In this document: piece by piece, positions 1 to 21,750 of the stretch
Position numbering within the stretch: position 1 is the first letter of the stretch
How the letters are laid out: every line of letters begins with the position of its first letter
Origin: Brachyhypopomus gauderio
Lineage: Eukaryota > Chordata > Actinopteri > Gymnotiformes > Hypopomidae
Direction of reading: 5' to 3'
Assembly: GCF_052324685.1 (NCBI RefSeq)
Contig: NC_135221.1
Location: 6,661,875 to 6,725,874, forward strand
Length of the DNA stretch: 64,000 nt
The notes under the pieces: model-generated
Databases searched by the model: none
What the model saw: the letters and a program-made list of their open reading frames with translations, nothing else
What the model was told of the DNA's origin: nothing
Program-made: the position numbers and the translations under genes

Positions 1-9624
<9,624 letters not shown>

Positions 9625-10438
9625 CTTGTTCGACCCTTATCAGTTTTTTTATCCTTCATATGATAATTGTTTTAACATATAATTAAAGTGTCATGGAATC
9701 TTCATGATTAACATGAATGATAACAACACATAAACGTACTTTAGGTTAGTCTAGTAAAACAAAACCGTTAGCATTTTTGCTGCCACAGCCCTTCTGCTTT
9801 TCTGCCTCGTTAGTGACACACTTTGTAACCACCCCGGAATTTAGAAAAAGCTATTACATCAACGCTGTTCCTCCTTGCAGAGCGTTCCAGAAACACGTCG
9901 TCCGCTGCCGCGTGGCGTGTCACGCACAGCACACGCGCATCGCGTTTGTAGGTGCGCGCGAACTTTGGGGGAATAACGTCCAAAACACCTTCATACTTTC
10001 CACTTATATGGGGGATATTGGCGAGGTGTAGCACGCTTTGTGGTGTACTGACAAGGCGCACGTTTTGGTGGCTCATAGGACACTATCTCAGATTTTACAC
10101 TGAACTGTGCAGGTATCTCAAAATCAGTAAGTCTAATGAGTGAATCTGCAGCGCCACCGTGTGGTAAAGAGCAGGGCTAGTTTGTGAGTTTGTAAACTTG
10201 GGTTTTCAAAGTGAAGTTGAAAAATCATTGATAAATCATATTGATGAATCAATAAGAAGTACTGGCACAGTACTGAGTGTTTTGACAAGTTTGGTTAACG
10301 TTTGTTTGCGAGGTCTGGTATATGCTGAGCGAATGCTTTGACAGCAGTTACGGTATTAGTGGCTATCAAAAGGATTAAGAGATTCACATGACACGGCCTA
10401 CGACTCCGCCCTCCAACAGTTTGTTTATAAACCATAAT

Positions 10439-10492
<54 letters not shown>

Positions 10493-11569
10493 TTATATGA
10501 GCCGAGAACAAACTACTAAGCCATAACAAAATCAATTACTCTTGGAAGGTATTTACTCTAGAGGAGAGTGAAAGATACAGCAAAGAAACAGGAGCAAGAA
10601 AATGCATTAAACCCTTTTAGTCTTAGAAGCAAAGGACCAAAAGCCTTTATAAACAGTTTCCAATTAACAACAGCATTTTGGTTTCAGAGGCCAGAAAAAA
10701 AATGATCAAGTAGCATCACGAAGCAGACACAAACTCACACCTTTATTTGTCTTATGCATCTTTGCATTTGCTCTAAGAGCACATTTTAATAGCCGTGCAC
10801 AAAGCAGAATGCCCATATGCAAAAAATATGTAAAAGCCATAGAAGAATTACGTCATAGAATACATCATATAAATAGATGGTAGAGAACTGACAAGTATAT
10901 TTCAAACTACACTTCTTAAGTGGTGGCTTCTTAATATATATGGTTCCTCATAATAAAAAAAAATGAGTATAGAAGATTTACATGTGTTATACAAAACTAT
11001 ACAAAGTGTATGAAAGGAGGCATATAAATATCGTACTGTATTTGAAAGAGGCCATAATAATATAAAATAATTATTAAAATTATATATATATTTAAACTCA
11101 GGATTGCATATGATTCTTACAGACTTTTTGCATATGGGTAAGGACTACAAACAGCATGTGATATGTACATTCTCAGTCACTGCGGCTCTCTGCAAGGTTA
11201 ACACTCTACACATGTGTATTTTTTAAGTTGTTGTAAAATTTGGGAAATGGCAAAAGGATATAGTCCTTAAGATATGGCTTAATTGTCTCTATGTTTCAAC
11301 CTCTTATTTTCATACTGTTTAATATTTTTTTCATGCCATTTTTCATACTATCTTTATATCTTCTCCTTTGACTGCAGTAAATGGGAAATTAATGCTGCAT
11401 AGGTGATGGTTGTGTTTATATCATTCTCCTTTTCTGAATTATGAAAAATCAAGGTCAATGAAAACATGTAACTCTTCCCTGTTAAGCTTCAGCAGCGAAT
11501 TTGTGGTGTCTAGCTGATGGGCGTGACCTCTAGCTGATGGGTGAGGCCCCTAGCTAGTGGGTGTGGCCT
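9625..11569. other. Intergenic: ccdc88b upstream region and rom1-family 3' UTR
   Basis: No coding exon was recognised. On the minus strand, the bases just right of 9624 are the 5' UTR and promoter of the CCDC88 gene; around 9890-9960 there is a CpG-richer stretch. A (CT)n tract lies at about 10441-10488. A minus-strand AATAAA (plus-strand tttatt near 10742) would be a plausible polyadenylation signal for the tetraspanin gene, giving a 3' UTR of roughly 0.85 kb. Short ORFs here look like chance. Confidence 0.5.
10441..10488. repeat. (CT)n microsatellite
   Basis: About 23 ct units in the intergenic region left of the rom1-family 3' end. Confidence 0.95.
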
Positions 11570-11592
11570 CTAGCTAGTGGGCGTGGCTGCCT
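11508..11592. repeat. About 20-bp tandem repeat overlapping the rom1-family stop codon
   Basis: Four imperfect copies of a unit like ctagctagtgggtgtggcct run through the last codons and stop of the tetraspanin gene. The TAG stop (11572-11570 on the minus strand) is part of the unit, so extra or fewer units would alter the 3' UTR rather than extend the frame. Confidence 0.75.
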
Positions 11593-12524
11593 TTTCTGGA
11601 GCTGCTTCTGCCGTCGGCTCTGGGGCTGCATCCACCTGCACTTGCAAGAACTTCGCCATCTTCTCCTTCAGCTCCTTTACGGTCTCCTTTACCCCTTTCT
11701 CCAGGATGTAGCCTTCGGTCTCCACCTCCATGTTCTCCTCCCCCACCGCCTGCATGGACGTCTGCAGGTAACGCAGGCCAAGCAGCACGGTCATCTGGAG
11801 AAGGTGAGAAGCGACAGGGCAGAGGTCAGAGGTCACCTGCATTTCAGTGTTTGCATTTCAGGACCATTTGTCAAACGTGAGGTTTGTTAATCCCACAGAG
11901 ACACATTTTGCTATGTTTAGCTGTGTTAGTACATTCAAATCATGCATTAAAAAAACTATAAATTATTGCTGAATTACATAAACGTTGTAGTCATGAACTG
12001 CACATAAATGATCACATGGTTGTGAGTTATTTTTGCCTCATTACACATAGATATAAATAACATCTGTAGATGGTACATGTGAGTCAGATTTTCTTTCTGT
12101 CATTTGAGCACTGTAATCCTGACCAAAGCCAGATCTGTGAGTAGCATTGAATGGGGTCCATACATGTAACACAGCTGATGTTATTTTAGGTGACCCTTAA
12201 AATAATGTGCTTATAATATGGTGCCAGTATAGCCTGTTATGGCCTGTACAGCCTTGCAAATGTCCTCAGTGTGGGACAAATAAAGGGCTCTATTTTCTTA
12301 TCTTATATGCTTAATATTTGTTATTTTGAGTATATGTTTATTACACAACAGGTGTGGTCCATTTTACACCAGCATGGAATGTACTATAACTTCTCAAATC
12401 CAGTCACAACATGACCAACTGAAAATTGTAAGAGAATTTGTGATTTACTTGTCTGTGACCCTCAATCAGAACACACTGACATTTTGTTCATTCCACTATC
12501 TGTGTGTCTGCCCCTCAGAGAAAG

Positions 12525-12573
<49 letters not shown>

Positions 12574-14752
12574 TCCCTCTCCCTGTACTTTTCCACTACC
12601 CCTACATTCAGTCCACTGTACTGCCTCTCCTGATAAGGAGAACACCAATCAAACATATGTTGTATTATTCTTACCCAATTAACTTATGACGCATCTTAAT
12701 TCTTCTATATTTAACTAGATGTCTTCTCATTCAACTTGGGCACTATTTCCTGACACCCGTGTGTTATGAATCTGTTCTCCTGGCATCAGCTATAGAACAC
12801 TGAGGGCTGAACACATTTATAATGCTGTTTATGAACCCTGTAGGCTATGATCTACGTCTTTGAGATTCCACCTAATTCATGGCTTTAGGAGACGTTAGGC
12901 AAGATTAGGTGTGTTTTACTCAGAACTGACAGTAATGATAATGGATCACCAGCTGCAGGATGGGTAATCAGAGATCAGGATAGAGGTTTTTTCCCACTTC
13001 CCAGAAGCCACCTTGCCTCAGGGCAAACCCTTCGTGTTCACACTGCGTACCTGTATGAGGAAAACCGACAGCACTCCAGGCCCAATGGCGTTCATCAGAC
13101 CCAGGAAGTGGTTGAGGAGAGCTTGACGGCAGCCGCTGTTGTACAGATTCAGCTCCTCTGTCTGGTACTCGTAGTTGTAATGGGCCGTGTTGTCGAGCAG
13201 CTGGTACTGGATGCAGGGCCTGGGGGAGGCTGGGTTACAGCAGCTGAACGGCACCCCGTCCACCAGGTAGCGGCCGTCCACGTTGCTCCTCACGCGGCTG
13301 CACAGGGGAAGAGTGATGACACGTGACGTCTGTGACGTGATGACACGTGACACGTGCGACCTGCAGCTGCCAGGCTTAACGTTCTCACTGATCGTGAAAG
13401 CACAGTGTGGTGAGTGGAGGACATTCAGGAAGTCCATTCGCCACACATGCACACAGTCCTGTCCCCCCCCCCCCCCCCTCCCTCCCTCCCTCCCTCCCTC
13501 CTCTATCATGAAGATCACCGAGGGGTGACAGAGTGCTGCTGTTGGAGCTCAGCTCCTCAGCCACTCACTCTTTTACGTCCTTGGAAGTGAAGTCCAGGTA
13601 GCGGTTGTTGACCCACTGCACCTCGAACCAGTCCCTGTAGTTACTGTTTCCACAGCACTGGAACTCCATCTGCAAGCGGTCAATGGTCTCCTTCTGGAAG
13701 CAGCGGCCCGGGATGTCTGTGTCCTGTGGGTTTATTACCAATGCCCGTTTCACTCAGAAATCTTTGTCAGTAATGGACATAATAATGTTTTCTGGAAATG
13801 TTAACTCCAGACATGGACTAGATTACATCAGCAGGGATCCTATGATAATCCTTCTGTCTTTATCTGGGTGACTTAATCTGTGTTTGTAAAACAGGTCAGT
13901 ACATTATCTAGTCTTCTTGACAGCACACTATTTGTTACTGCACATAAATGCTGACAAACCAGAATGCTGTGCTAGTAGACTGAAGACAACACTTTCAAGT
14001 CACACCCCACTGTAACCATCATTACACTAGCTTTCTACTTCACACAATGAAAATGAGTGTGTGTGTCTGTGTGTGAGTATGTGTGTGCACGTTTATGCAG
14101 TAATGGAATAGATGCTGACCATGGCCGTTGAGCACAAACATGGTATTTTTTACATTAACACCAGATTTGTTTTTGATAGATAAAGTATTTGTATCAGATG
14201 ACATTATAGATGCTAAATTGTCAGCCCGATTTATCTTTTGGATGTAGTTCATGATAAAGGTCAGATTACTGGAGGTCAAAACAACCAGCCACTGTTTCCA
14301 ACTGTTTCTCATGTTTTGTGCCCCAGTCGTTATCAGATGATTAAATCCTGCCTACACTCTAGTTATATGGGGTGGGAGTGAAGTTCTCGGAGGACCTTCT
14401 GCTTTTCGGGTGCACTGTACTGCTGGGGAAGGAGCATTTTGTTTACGTGGACAACGTTTACACAGCTGCAGGAGCGATCACAAGTCTGCTCGTACAACAG
14501 CCTCAACAGCTTGAGGATCCCAGAGAGGGCGAGTGCTCTGAAACGTTGTGGCTCTTCATGGGTTCAAGTAAATATCAGATGCTGTTACCGTTAGTTTTAA
14601 TTACTCATATTAACATTTTAGAATTGTAACCAATCCATGCTTTTTTACAATGACACTTTATTAATCTTCAGTATAATTAAATGATATGTCAATTTTAAAG
14701 ATGTAATTTATCATTTGTAATGGAATACATTTTTAAGTAACTCTCCTTAAGT

Positions 14753-14818
<66 letters not shown>

Positions 14819-16295
14819 TGTGTGTGTACATGAGCACTCCCACCTTGTAGAAGCGTATGCCGTTTTTCAAACCCAGTTTCAGGGATTCCTCCAGGCCGGG
14901 CTGCAGGATGAAGCTCAGCGCCATGGTGATCATCAGCAGTGTGGTGAAGAAGAGGGACATGCAGAAGAAGGGCACGAGGAAGGTCTTCCAGCGTGGGAAG
15001 CGCGCTGTGTCCAGCGAGTCCTGGCACACCTTTCCAGCACAGACGTTGATGCCCACAGACGCCAGCCCCAACACCATGAGCAGATTGGGCACGATGTGAA
15101 TGTCACTGTTATGCATCACCTGGGAGGCAGGACGTGATTTAAAGGTGCAATCAGCAGAATACAGGATACAGATCACCACACTCTTCATCCCACTGACAGA
15201 TGCTGTCTGTTTAAAAGGTCGGACATGACTTTGGACAATTTGTTGAAGAAATTCTACATACTTGGAATAGGTTGTACCGACAGGTCTGTTCTACAGATCT
15301 TTAACAATGTAGTTTGTATAGCCAAGCCAAAAACACACCTTGCTTTAAAGTTTGGGAAGTTTTTAACAGTATCAGCTCAGGCATTGTTAAGTGTTCAGAT
15401 CATTTATTGTTATAGCTACATCATTTATGTTTGCCCTAATTGTTTACAGTAACCAAGGTGTTGAAGGCTATTTAATGTTCCTTAACCTGTGACAAGCCAG
15501 CAAAGTCTAGCAAGAGCTGTCTAAAACTGCCCCACGTCTTTTTCAGTTCTAGGGACAAATTTACATACAGGGTCTGTTGTTGTAGACCTGCCATAAAGAC
15601 ATCTGCATGTTGTAATGAGTTTGCAAGCTTTACAAAAATAATAACTTCATGCTTCCAGCTAAGAGGACTGTGTTATATTCACAGTGTTCACTGTTCCATG
15701 TACAGACTAACAGGTTTTTGTTTGTAGGTTTGTTTTTGAAAACCAGATTCAACACAGCTATAGTGGCTGACGGGTAGATCATTTGAATTCTTCCATGTAA
15801 TTTTGACCACTGATAGATATGTGAAACAGATTATGTGAAACAGATGACAATAATGTGGTTTGTTTGGAAGCACATATCGGAAACCAAGAAGAAAATATTG
15901 CATTTATATAACATCAATTTTAAATAAATTAACATCACTTAATGTGAGGTATTAGACTAAAAGAAAGCCATTAATAAACCTTACACAATACAGGGCACCT
16001 TTACAGATTTAAGATGCAGTGATATCTATGGGTCAGTCTCAAACACACAGTCCACTAAATCAGAGTTTGGCCACACTATTGTATAGATTAAATGTGCAGA
16101 TTGTTTATTAGTAATTAGTGTTAATTAGTCATTAAGGCATTGTACCTCTTCCCTGCGGACGAGCTCAGTCTTGAGGAGGATTCCTACAGCGAAGGTAACC
16201 GCTCCAGAGAACATGGCCACCCATGACAGCAGCCAGAGGCCCTGGGCCAAACGAACTCTCTTCTGAAAGGGGAGTTTGATCTTCAGGAGTGCCAT
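11570..16295 (-). CDS. rom1: Photoreceptor tetraspanin, ROM1/peripherin-2 family
   Basis: ROM1 and peripherin-2 form disulfide-linked oligomers that shape outer-segment disc rims in rods and cones. Five coding exons in phase: 16295-16146, 15119-14844, 13723-13569, 13297-13051 and 11794-11570, 350 codons (human PRPH2 346, ROM1 351). The start ATG gives [20 protein letters not shown]. Four hydrophobic segments flank a large second loop carrying PGRC (Cys150 by count, the intermolecular-disulfide position), [10 protein letters not shown], and [17 protein letters not shown]. Overall the sequence is very peripherin-2-like, but the loop lacks NxS/T sequons at the two PRPH2 glycosylation positions (HNSD and DNTA instead), which fits ROM1, as does proximity to ints5/ganab. 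PRPH2-like paralogue remains possible. The first 581 nt are cut by two introns absent from mammals. The stop codon lies inside a 20-bp tandem repeat. Confidence 0.85.
12225..12306 (+). repeat. LINE 3'-tail fragment
   Basis: The phrase gtgggacaaataaagggct followed by a ttatctta-type tail resembles the 3' end of the LINE copy at 34890-34945. It lies in the last intron of the tetraspanin gene. Only a short 3' piece remains and no coding part is visible. Confidence 0.5.
12531..12585. repeat. (CT)n microsatellite
   Basis: Tract of ct followed by ccctct units in the last intron of the tetraspanin gene. Confidence 0.9.
13459..13502. repeat. Poly-C followed by (CCCT)n in the tetraspanin intron
   Basis: About 15 C residues followed by five or six ccct units. 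On the gene's own (minus) strand this reads as a long G-run with repeated GGGA, a strong G-quadruplex candidate, inside the intron between exons 3 and 4. Confidence 0.8.
14588..14698. repeat. Dispersed 110-bp repeat, second copy at 9440-9551
   Basis: About 110 bp starting near ccgttagttt and ending tgtcaatttta is nearly identical to 9440-9551, in the same orientation. One copy lies in CCDC88 intron 1, a few bases from the exon 1 donor, and the other in the tetraspanin intron 2. The length is MITE-like or a small segmental copy; no clear terminal inverted repeats were seen. Confidence 0.7.
14755..14828. repeat. (GT)n microsatellite beside tetraspanin exon 2 donor
   Basis: On the gene strand an (AC)n tract starting about 15 nt after the exon 2 donor (14844). 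Confidence 0.95.
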
Positions 16296-16719
16296 GCTAG
16301 AACAAGAGACCAGAAGACATGGAGGAAGAACACAGTGACTCCAGCCAGAATAAGCTGGAGATGTAGAATAACCATTAATTACATAAAACAATCAATTAAT
16401 AATAATAATTAGAGAAATAGCAAAAAAAATTTAAGTTTATGTACTGTAATATAATTAAAAACTAACATTTAATTAATTCTTTATATTTCAACCAAAACAC
16501 GGAAAAAGAGATTCAAAAACATATTAATCATCTGATGGTGTGTCAATGACCATATTAAAGTCAAATTTTCAGTGTTGTGCAGCTCTTCCTGATTTTTCAT
16601 TGTATTTTAAAAGCTTCGTAATTACCTTCACAGGTTGGTTATCACCCAACAGCCAGGACCCACAGCCCACAATATTCCTTCTACAGTTCCTCAGCCATTT
16701 TACAGAAGTCTCTGAAATA
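16296..16719. other. Upstream region of the rom1-family gene
   Basis: AT-rich sequence directly upstream of the tetraspanin start codon on the minus strand. It should contain the 5' UTR and promoter, but no specific photoreceptor element was confirmed by eye, and no gene was seen. Confidence 0.4.
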
Positions 16720-17854
16720 TCATATGAAGTATTATTTCTTGCATGTCATAATCCCTTCTCCCCAAGTCTGATCCTATTAAACTAACTCTAGCCAATAGGA
16801 ACCAAGGCCACTGTCATCTGAGCAAACCTGCCCTTGGACACAAAGCCAAATTAAGGGAAGGATACATCTTGGATCCCAGGTAGACTCACGGCAGCTAAGA
16901 CTCGGGACCCATAAAAATGAGACAAAGTTGAATGACATGAACTCTGATGTAGAAAGTAGTTACTCATTATGTAAGATGCAATGAATAAAGAATATTTTTA
17001 TATAGGATTTAAATTGATCCTTTGCCATCTGAACCTATAATGAGGAAAACATTGACTGGGTTAAAATCCAAAGTCAGTACAGTATCACTGTAACCAGTGA
17101 ATGGCCACATCTAAAATCTCAATCATATCTAGATTTTACAAAACCTAACACAATTTTTCTGTCTCTACCGTATGAACACAAAAGTTGTATAAAGAGGACA
17201 GAAACAAAGATGGACTGAAATACAGGTAATAAGTACTTCATTACAGCGTAGAGATGTAGTTAGGAATAAAATAAAAGCACAGACAAACAGTAAACTGTGG
17301 GAAAACAATACAGCCATATTTTTACTACAGGAAATCCAAACAGTAAAGTAAGATGGGAAATAACGCTGGTACAAACTATCACCAATTACAACATCCAATC
17401 TCCTCCAGGGATGGGCAGGAACAGGATGGTGGAGTGTCTCCAGACACATGCAGGGCCATTAGCGAAAGGTCACAGGTCATGCAATTTAGCTTTAGCATCT
17501 GCTAACAGTCTGTAGATCATCAGGATAAGGTCAACAAAAGTCAACTGAAGGTTTTAAACCCCTTCAGCAGAGACTGAAAGCAACTTGCTTCCTCATTTCC
17601 TGTAAATACAGTCTCTTCTGACCCCAGCAAGGGGTCATGACATAAATGGCAAAAATGCTGTCACATATTGCTGTCTGTTCCCTAAGCTCCCTCTTTGTCC
17701 AGGGAGTAACCAATCAAATTGTCCCTCCTCCTCCTATCCATCAGGTGATTTGTTGTCCCAGAGTTCTAGAGTTGTGTGTGATTGGTCATCGTCTGATTGT
17801 CCCAATAAAGGGGAGGATGGTGAAAGGTTCTTCACAGCTTCTTTGGAGTTGAAA

Positions 17855-17875
17855 TGTCTCCTTAGTCAAGAAGGG
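17855..17875 (-). pseudogene. Duplicated relic of the terminal exon of the 21.7-24.1 kb gene
   Basis: The minus strand reads an acceptor-like end followed by the GSLLD-stop coding string, the same as at 21767-21751, with the same downstream sequence. The upstream exons are missing, because the copy stops near the donor of the penultimate exon (18058). It is therefore a non-functional fragment of the duplication. Confidence 0.65.
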
Positions 17876-19429
17876 AGCCTGAATGTACAAAAAAACCTGT
17901 AAAATATGAGACTAAAGCTACAGAAAGTGAATAAATCCAGCATAACAAACACGATGACTGAGCACAAGAATGACAGTGGTTTGGCCAAGGAAGATTTCTA
18001 CCATCATCTGTCTATTTACCATCATTAATATTTATCATAATTTTTGAATGACTGACTGATAATTTTTCCTTGTGCATTTTGCGCCCTCTAGTGACTAAAT
18101 GAACCATATTCGGTGCATGTGTCTCAGTTTTTTAAAGACATCCAGGTAATAACATGATTTAAACATTTAATAAAATCGCTGGACAATTAAAAGCAAACAA
18201 GATGTTTCCGTGTTCACCAAAGTATCATCCATCAGTTGCAAAAGGTGACAGTAAATAACTGGCAAATATACGCATAAAGAAATCACGTGATCAACACGTA
18301 ACGTTAGTGACAAAGCAGTGACTGATGACGTTTGAACGACCTCTTAAATGTTTGTTTTTGTACAGTTATGTGACTACAACTTTTATCAAGTTGTATTATT
18401 ACAACCATCAGATTCACACTCAGAACTGATGATACAATGTCGGATAGATTATAATTTTGAAACATTGATCTCTGGCTACACAGTAACACATTTTAAACGG
18501 TGTCTCATTGTTCAAGTTAGTGGATATATACAGCACATTTGGTAATCAGAGCAAGAATGAAGATCAAAAATATATACTGCTGTATCTTTGGAATGTTCAA
18601 GAAAACCAAAATATTACAAGGGGGAAACGTGGCGCACGCGTGTGATCGGGGGATGGGCGAATATGACGCAGCCCTACACAGCCTAGGAGAAAGTAGTTTC
18701 TTACCCATTCAAATCTGAAACGGAAGCTAGTTAATTTATTACAATAGCCAAAGAATGGATTATGTGTAGTTTGTTTTAAGGCTCTTAGCTCTTGTGTTTC
18801 AGGATTACCTAATAATTACCTAAATAATTAGGTAACAAATGCTACTAACATATACAGCTGTTGATGAACCAAACACTTTGATTAATGATAGATGGAGGGC
18901 ACTAGAACATTCTAGAAACTCCTGAATATAACTTCAATCCTGAATAACTCTGCTCATGCGCATTAGCTAACGCACTGGAGTAAAAATCCAAACTAGAACA
19001 GACGGACCGGTTTAAAGCGGACTGGGCAAGGGCATTTTACCACTAAAATGTATTCATCCGCACTGCGTCACACAAACGTTTGAATCGTCGAACGTAAACA
19101 ACACAATGTTCAGCGATACTGTTTGCTAGCAATGTGTTAACGCACCTTCCCTGTGCATCTGAAATGAACTGTAATGTTGCCTGTGAACAAGCTAAATTAG
19201 TATAAATTCGTTATACACTATGCGAATTATGTTTGTAAGCATTCCAGTAACGTTGAGCTACGCTCAACCAGGTTTAAGTGCCACGTTCATTGTTTCTTTT
19301 ACAATTTTACAATCTTTTACATACAGTAATGTTAACGGTGTTATCATTAATGTAATATTAACGAATCTCAATGAATCTATTTTTGTCAAGATGCGGAGGA
19401 ATTTTCACCGTGACGGCATCACCCTGCTA

Positions 19430-20262
19430 CTTCCAAGTGCCCATTAGCACGAATGTCGAATCAGCCAATCACATGGCAGTAACTCAATGCGTTTAGGCGT
19501 GTAGACGTGGACAAGACTGTCCGCTCCAGTTCAAACCGAGCAGCAGAATGGGAAAGCAAGGTGATTTAAGTGACTTTGAACGTGGTATGGTTGTTGGTGC
19601 CAGACGGGCTGGTCTGAGTATATCAGAAACTGCTGATCTACTAGGATTTTCACGCACAACCATCTCTAGGGTTTACAGAGAATGGTCCGAAAAAGAGAAA
19701 ATAACCAGTAAGCGGCAGTTCTGTGGGCGCAAATGCCTCGTTGATGACCGGGGTCAGAGGAGAATGGACAGACTGGTTCAAGCAGATAGGACGGCAACGG
19801 TTACTCAAATAACCAGCCGTTACAACCGGGGCATGCAGAAGAGCATCTCTGAACGCACAACACGTCGGACCTTGAGGCGGATGGGCTACAGCAGAAGACC
19901 GCACCTGGTGCCAGTCCTGACCGACACGGGAACGACTGAAAACTGAGGCTACAGTTGGACAATGGACGATTGGAAAAACGTTGGCTGGTCTGATGAGTCT
20001 CGGTTTCTGCGGCGATGTTCGGATGGTAGGGTCAGAAATTCGGGGTCAACGACTTGAAAACATGGATCCATCCTGTTTTGTATCAACGGTTCAGGCTGCT
20101 GGTGGTGCAATGGTGTGGGGGATATTTTTCTTTTGGGCCCATTGGTACCAATTGAGCATCGTGTCATCGTGCCACAGCGTACCTGAGTATTGCTGACTAT
20201 GTCCATCCCTTCATGACCACAGTGTACTAGCTATCTGTACCTGATAAAGTGGCCGGTGAATA
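19430..20262 (+). mobile_element. Internally deleted Tc1-like DNA transposon
   Basis: The ORF at 19548-19946 encodes the N-terminal DNA-binding part of a Tc1-family transposase: MGKQGDLSDFERGMVVGARR, a helix-turn-helix (LSISETADLLGFSRTTISRV), then TRRTLRRMGYSRR. It is frameshifted after that. Shifted-frame remnants of the catalytic region continue to about 20210. The typical 3' terminal repeat (acctgataaagtggccggtg) ends the copy near 20260. The C-terminal part with the remaining catalytic residues is deleted and the 5' terminal repeat is missing or truncated, so the copy is inactive. It is absent from the paralogous segment near 27.7-28.0 kb. Confidence 0.9.
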
Positions 20263-21750
20263 TATATACGGCCAGATTTTTCCCCATGGTCGAATAACTA
20301 ACGTTTTTCCTTATGTACATTTTGTTAGCTAAAGTTAATCTAAAGTCAGTGTTTGTTGTAACCTAGGTTAGCTCAGTTCTCTGAACACTTTGTTAAAATA
20401 CTTTAAGTAATTATGACCAAAAATCTTGTTTCATTTGTGTCCGTGAAAAGAAGGCGTTACACAAAAACTAAATCGTTTGATGGGTATCACCTCAAACGCA
20501 TCTGTTTTTGTCAACAAACATCACGAATACGTAACAAAATGGCGCAGGTCGACACTGAGACAAATGGCCGACGTCCAAGGTGTCCGGTGTAGACCAAGCG
20601 ATGTGAGCTGGCCTGGCCTCGTCTGAACTCGCCTTATTTACGCCTCAAGAACTTTGTTCGAAGGCAAAATGTTCCTCGATACAAGATGTTGCCAATTGTA
20701 GCCAATGTGCTCACGTTTCACAGTCGTCTTAATTGGGAATTGTCAGCTTCTTCATAATTTTGTATGACTGCTTGAATTCTGTAAACTTCATTTTCTTGGT
20801 TAATAAATGCATAGCGTGTCATGATTGGAAAAATGTGGTATTTCATTTGTTGTTTGGGGGAGGGATGGGGGTTTTGTCTGGAGTATTTCTTGTGATTTTC
20901 AGGTGTGAGTGTTGATCATGGCATTTTAGAGCGGCATGGTGATGATCCAGGGCTTTGATGGCAACTCGTTTTCAAGTGGAAAAGATGGCAGGACAGTCCA
21001 GTCCTACTGTGCTTTGAGGAAGTCCCTATGCCATCCAAGCAATCCTGCCCTTAGACACAAAGCCAAATTAAGGGGAGGATAGATCTTGGATCCCAGGTAG
21101 ACTCACGGCAGCTAAGCCGCAGGTCCCATAAAAATGCATTTTGAGACACTGTTGAATGACGTGAATTTTTTGTGTAGTATGTAAAGAATAAAGTATCAGC
21201 TATAAAGATGTTTTTATATAGGAGTTAAATTTATCCTTTACCAACTGAACCAATAATGATGGAAAAACATTCTCCGGGTTAAAATCCAAAGACTGTACAG
21301 TATCACAGTAGCCAATGAATGGCCACATCTAAAATCTGTCATGTCTAGATTTTACAAAACCTAACGAACACAATTCTAATGTCTCTACCATATAAACACA
21401 AAAGTTGTATAAAGAGGACAAAGAAAGATGGACTGAAATACAGGTTAAAAGTACTTCTTTATAGTGTAGATTTAGTTAGGAATAGAATAAAACACAGAGA
21501 CAAACAATACACAGCGATAACAATATAGCCACATTCACATTTTTAATACAGGAAATCAAAAAAGTGAAGTAAGATGGGAAATAACTGGTACGAACTATCA
21601 CCAAATAAAACTGTTACTTTAAACTATGTAAACTTCTGAAGCTGTTCATAGGAATTCTACAATAAACAGCCACTTGCCTCCTAATTTGCTGTAAATACAG
21701 TATGGATGGCGAAAGGTTCCTCACAGCTTCTTTGGAGTTGAAATGTCTCC

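Larger units (their letters stand above)
16720..21030. repeat. Degraded tandem-duplication copy (left copy)
   Basis: Three blocks match sequences further right in the same order and orientation. 16720-16830 matches about 33830-33945. 16830-18058 matches 21040-21950, including a copy of the last exon of the gene at 21751-24141 (near 17860). 18058-21030 matches 25355-31025. Relative to the right copy, this one lacks the gene body (about 22.0-25.3 kb), an 0.86-kb insert (25655-26520) and about 2.3 kb (28430-30710), and has gained a Tc1-like insertion. This looks like a tandem duplicate that has been collapsing by deletion. Confidence 0.8.

Noticed and set aside
14372-14629. ORF with [15 protein letters not shown], recalling the piggyBac transposase DNxYT motif
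   Set aside because: Only one short motif matches; there are no terminal repeats or further transposase domains. Possible relic, not supported enough to annotate.
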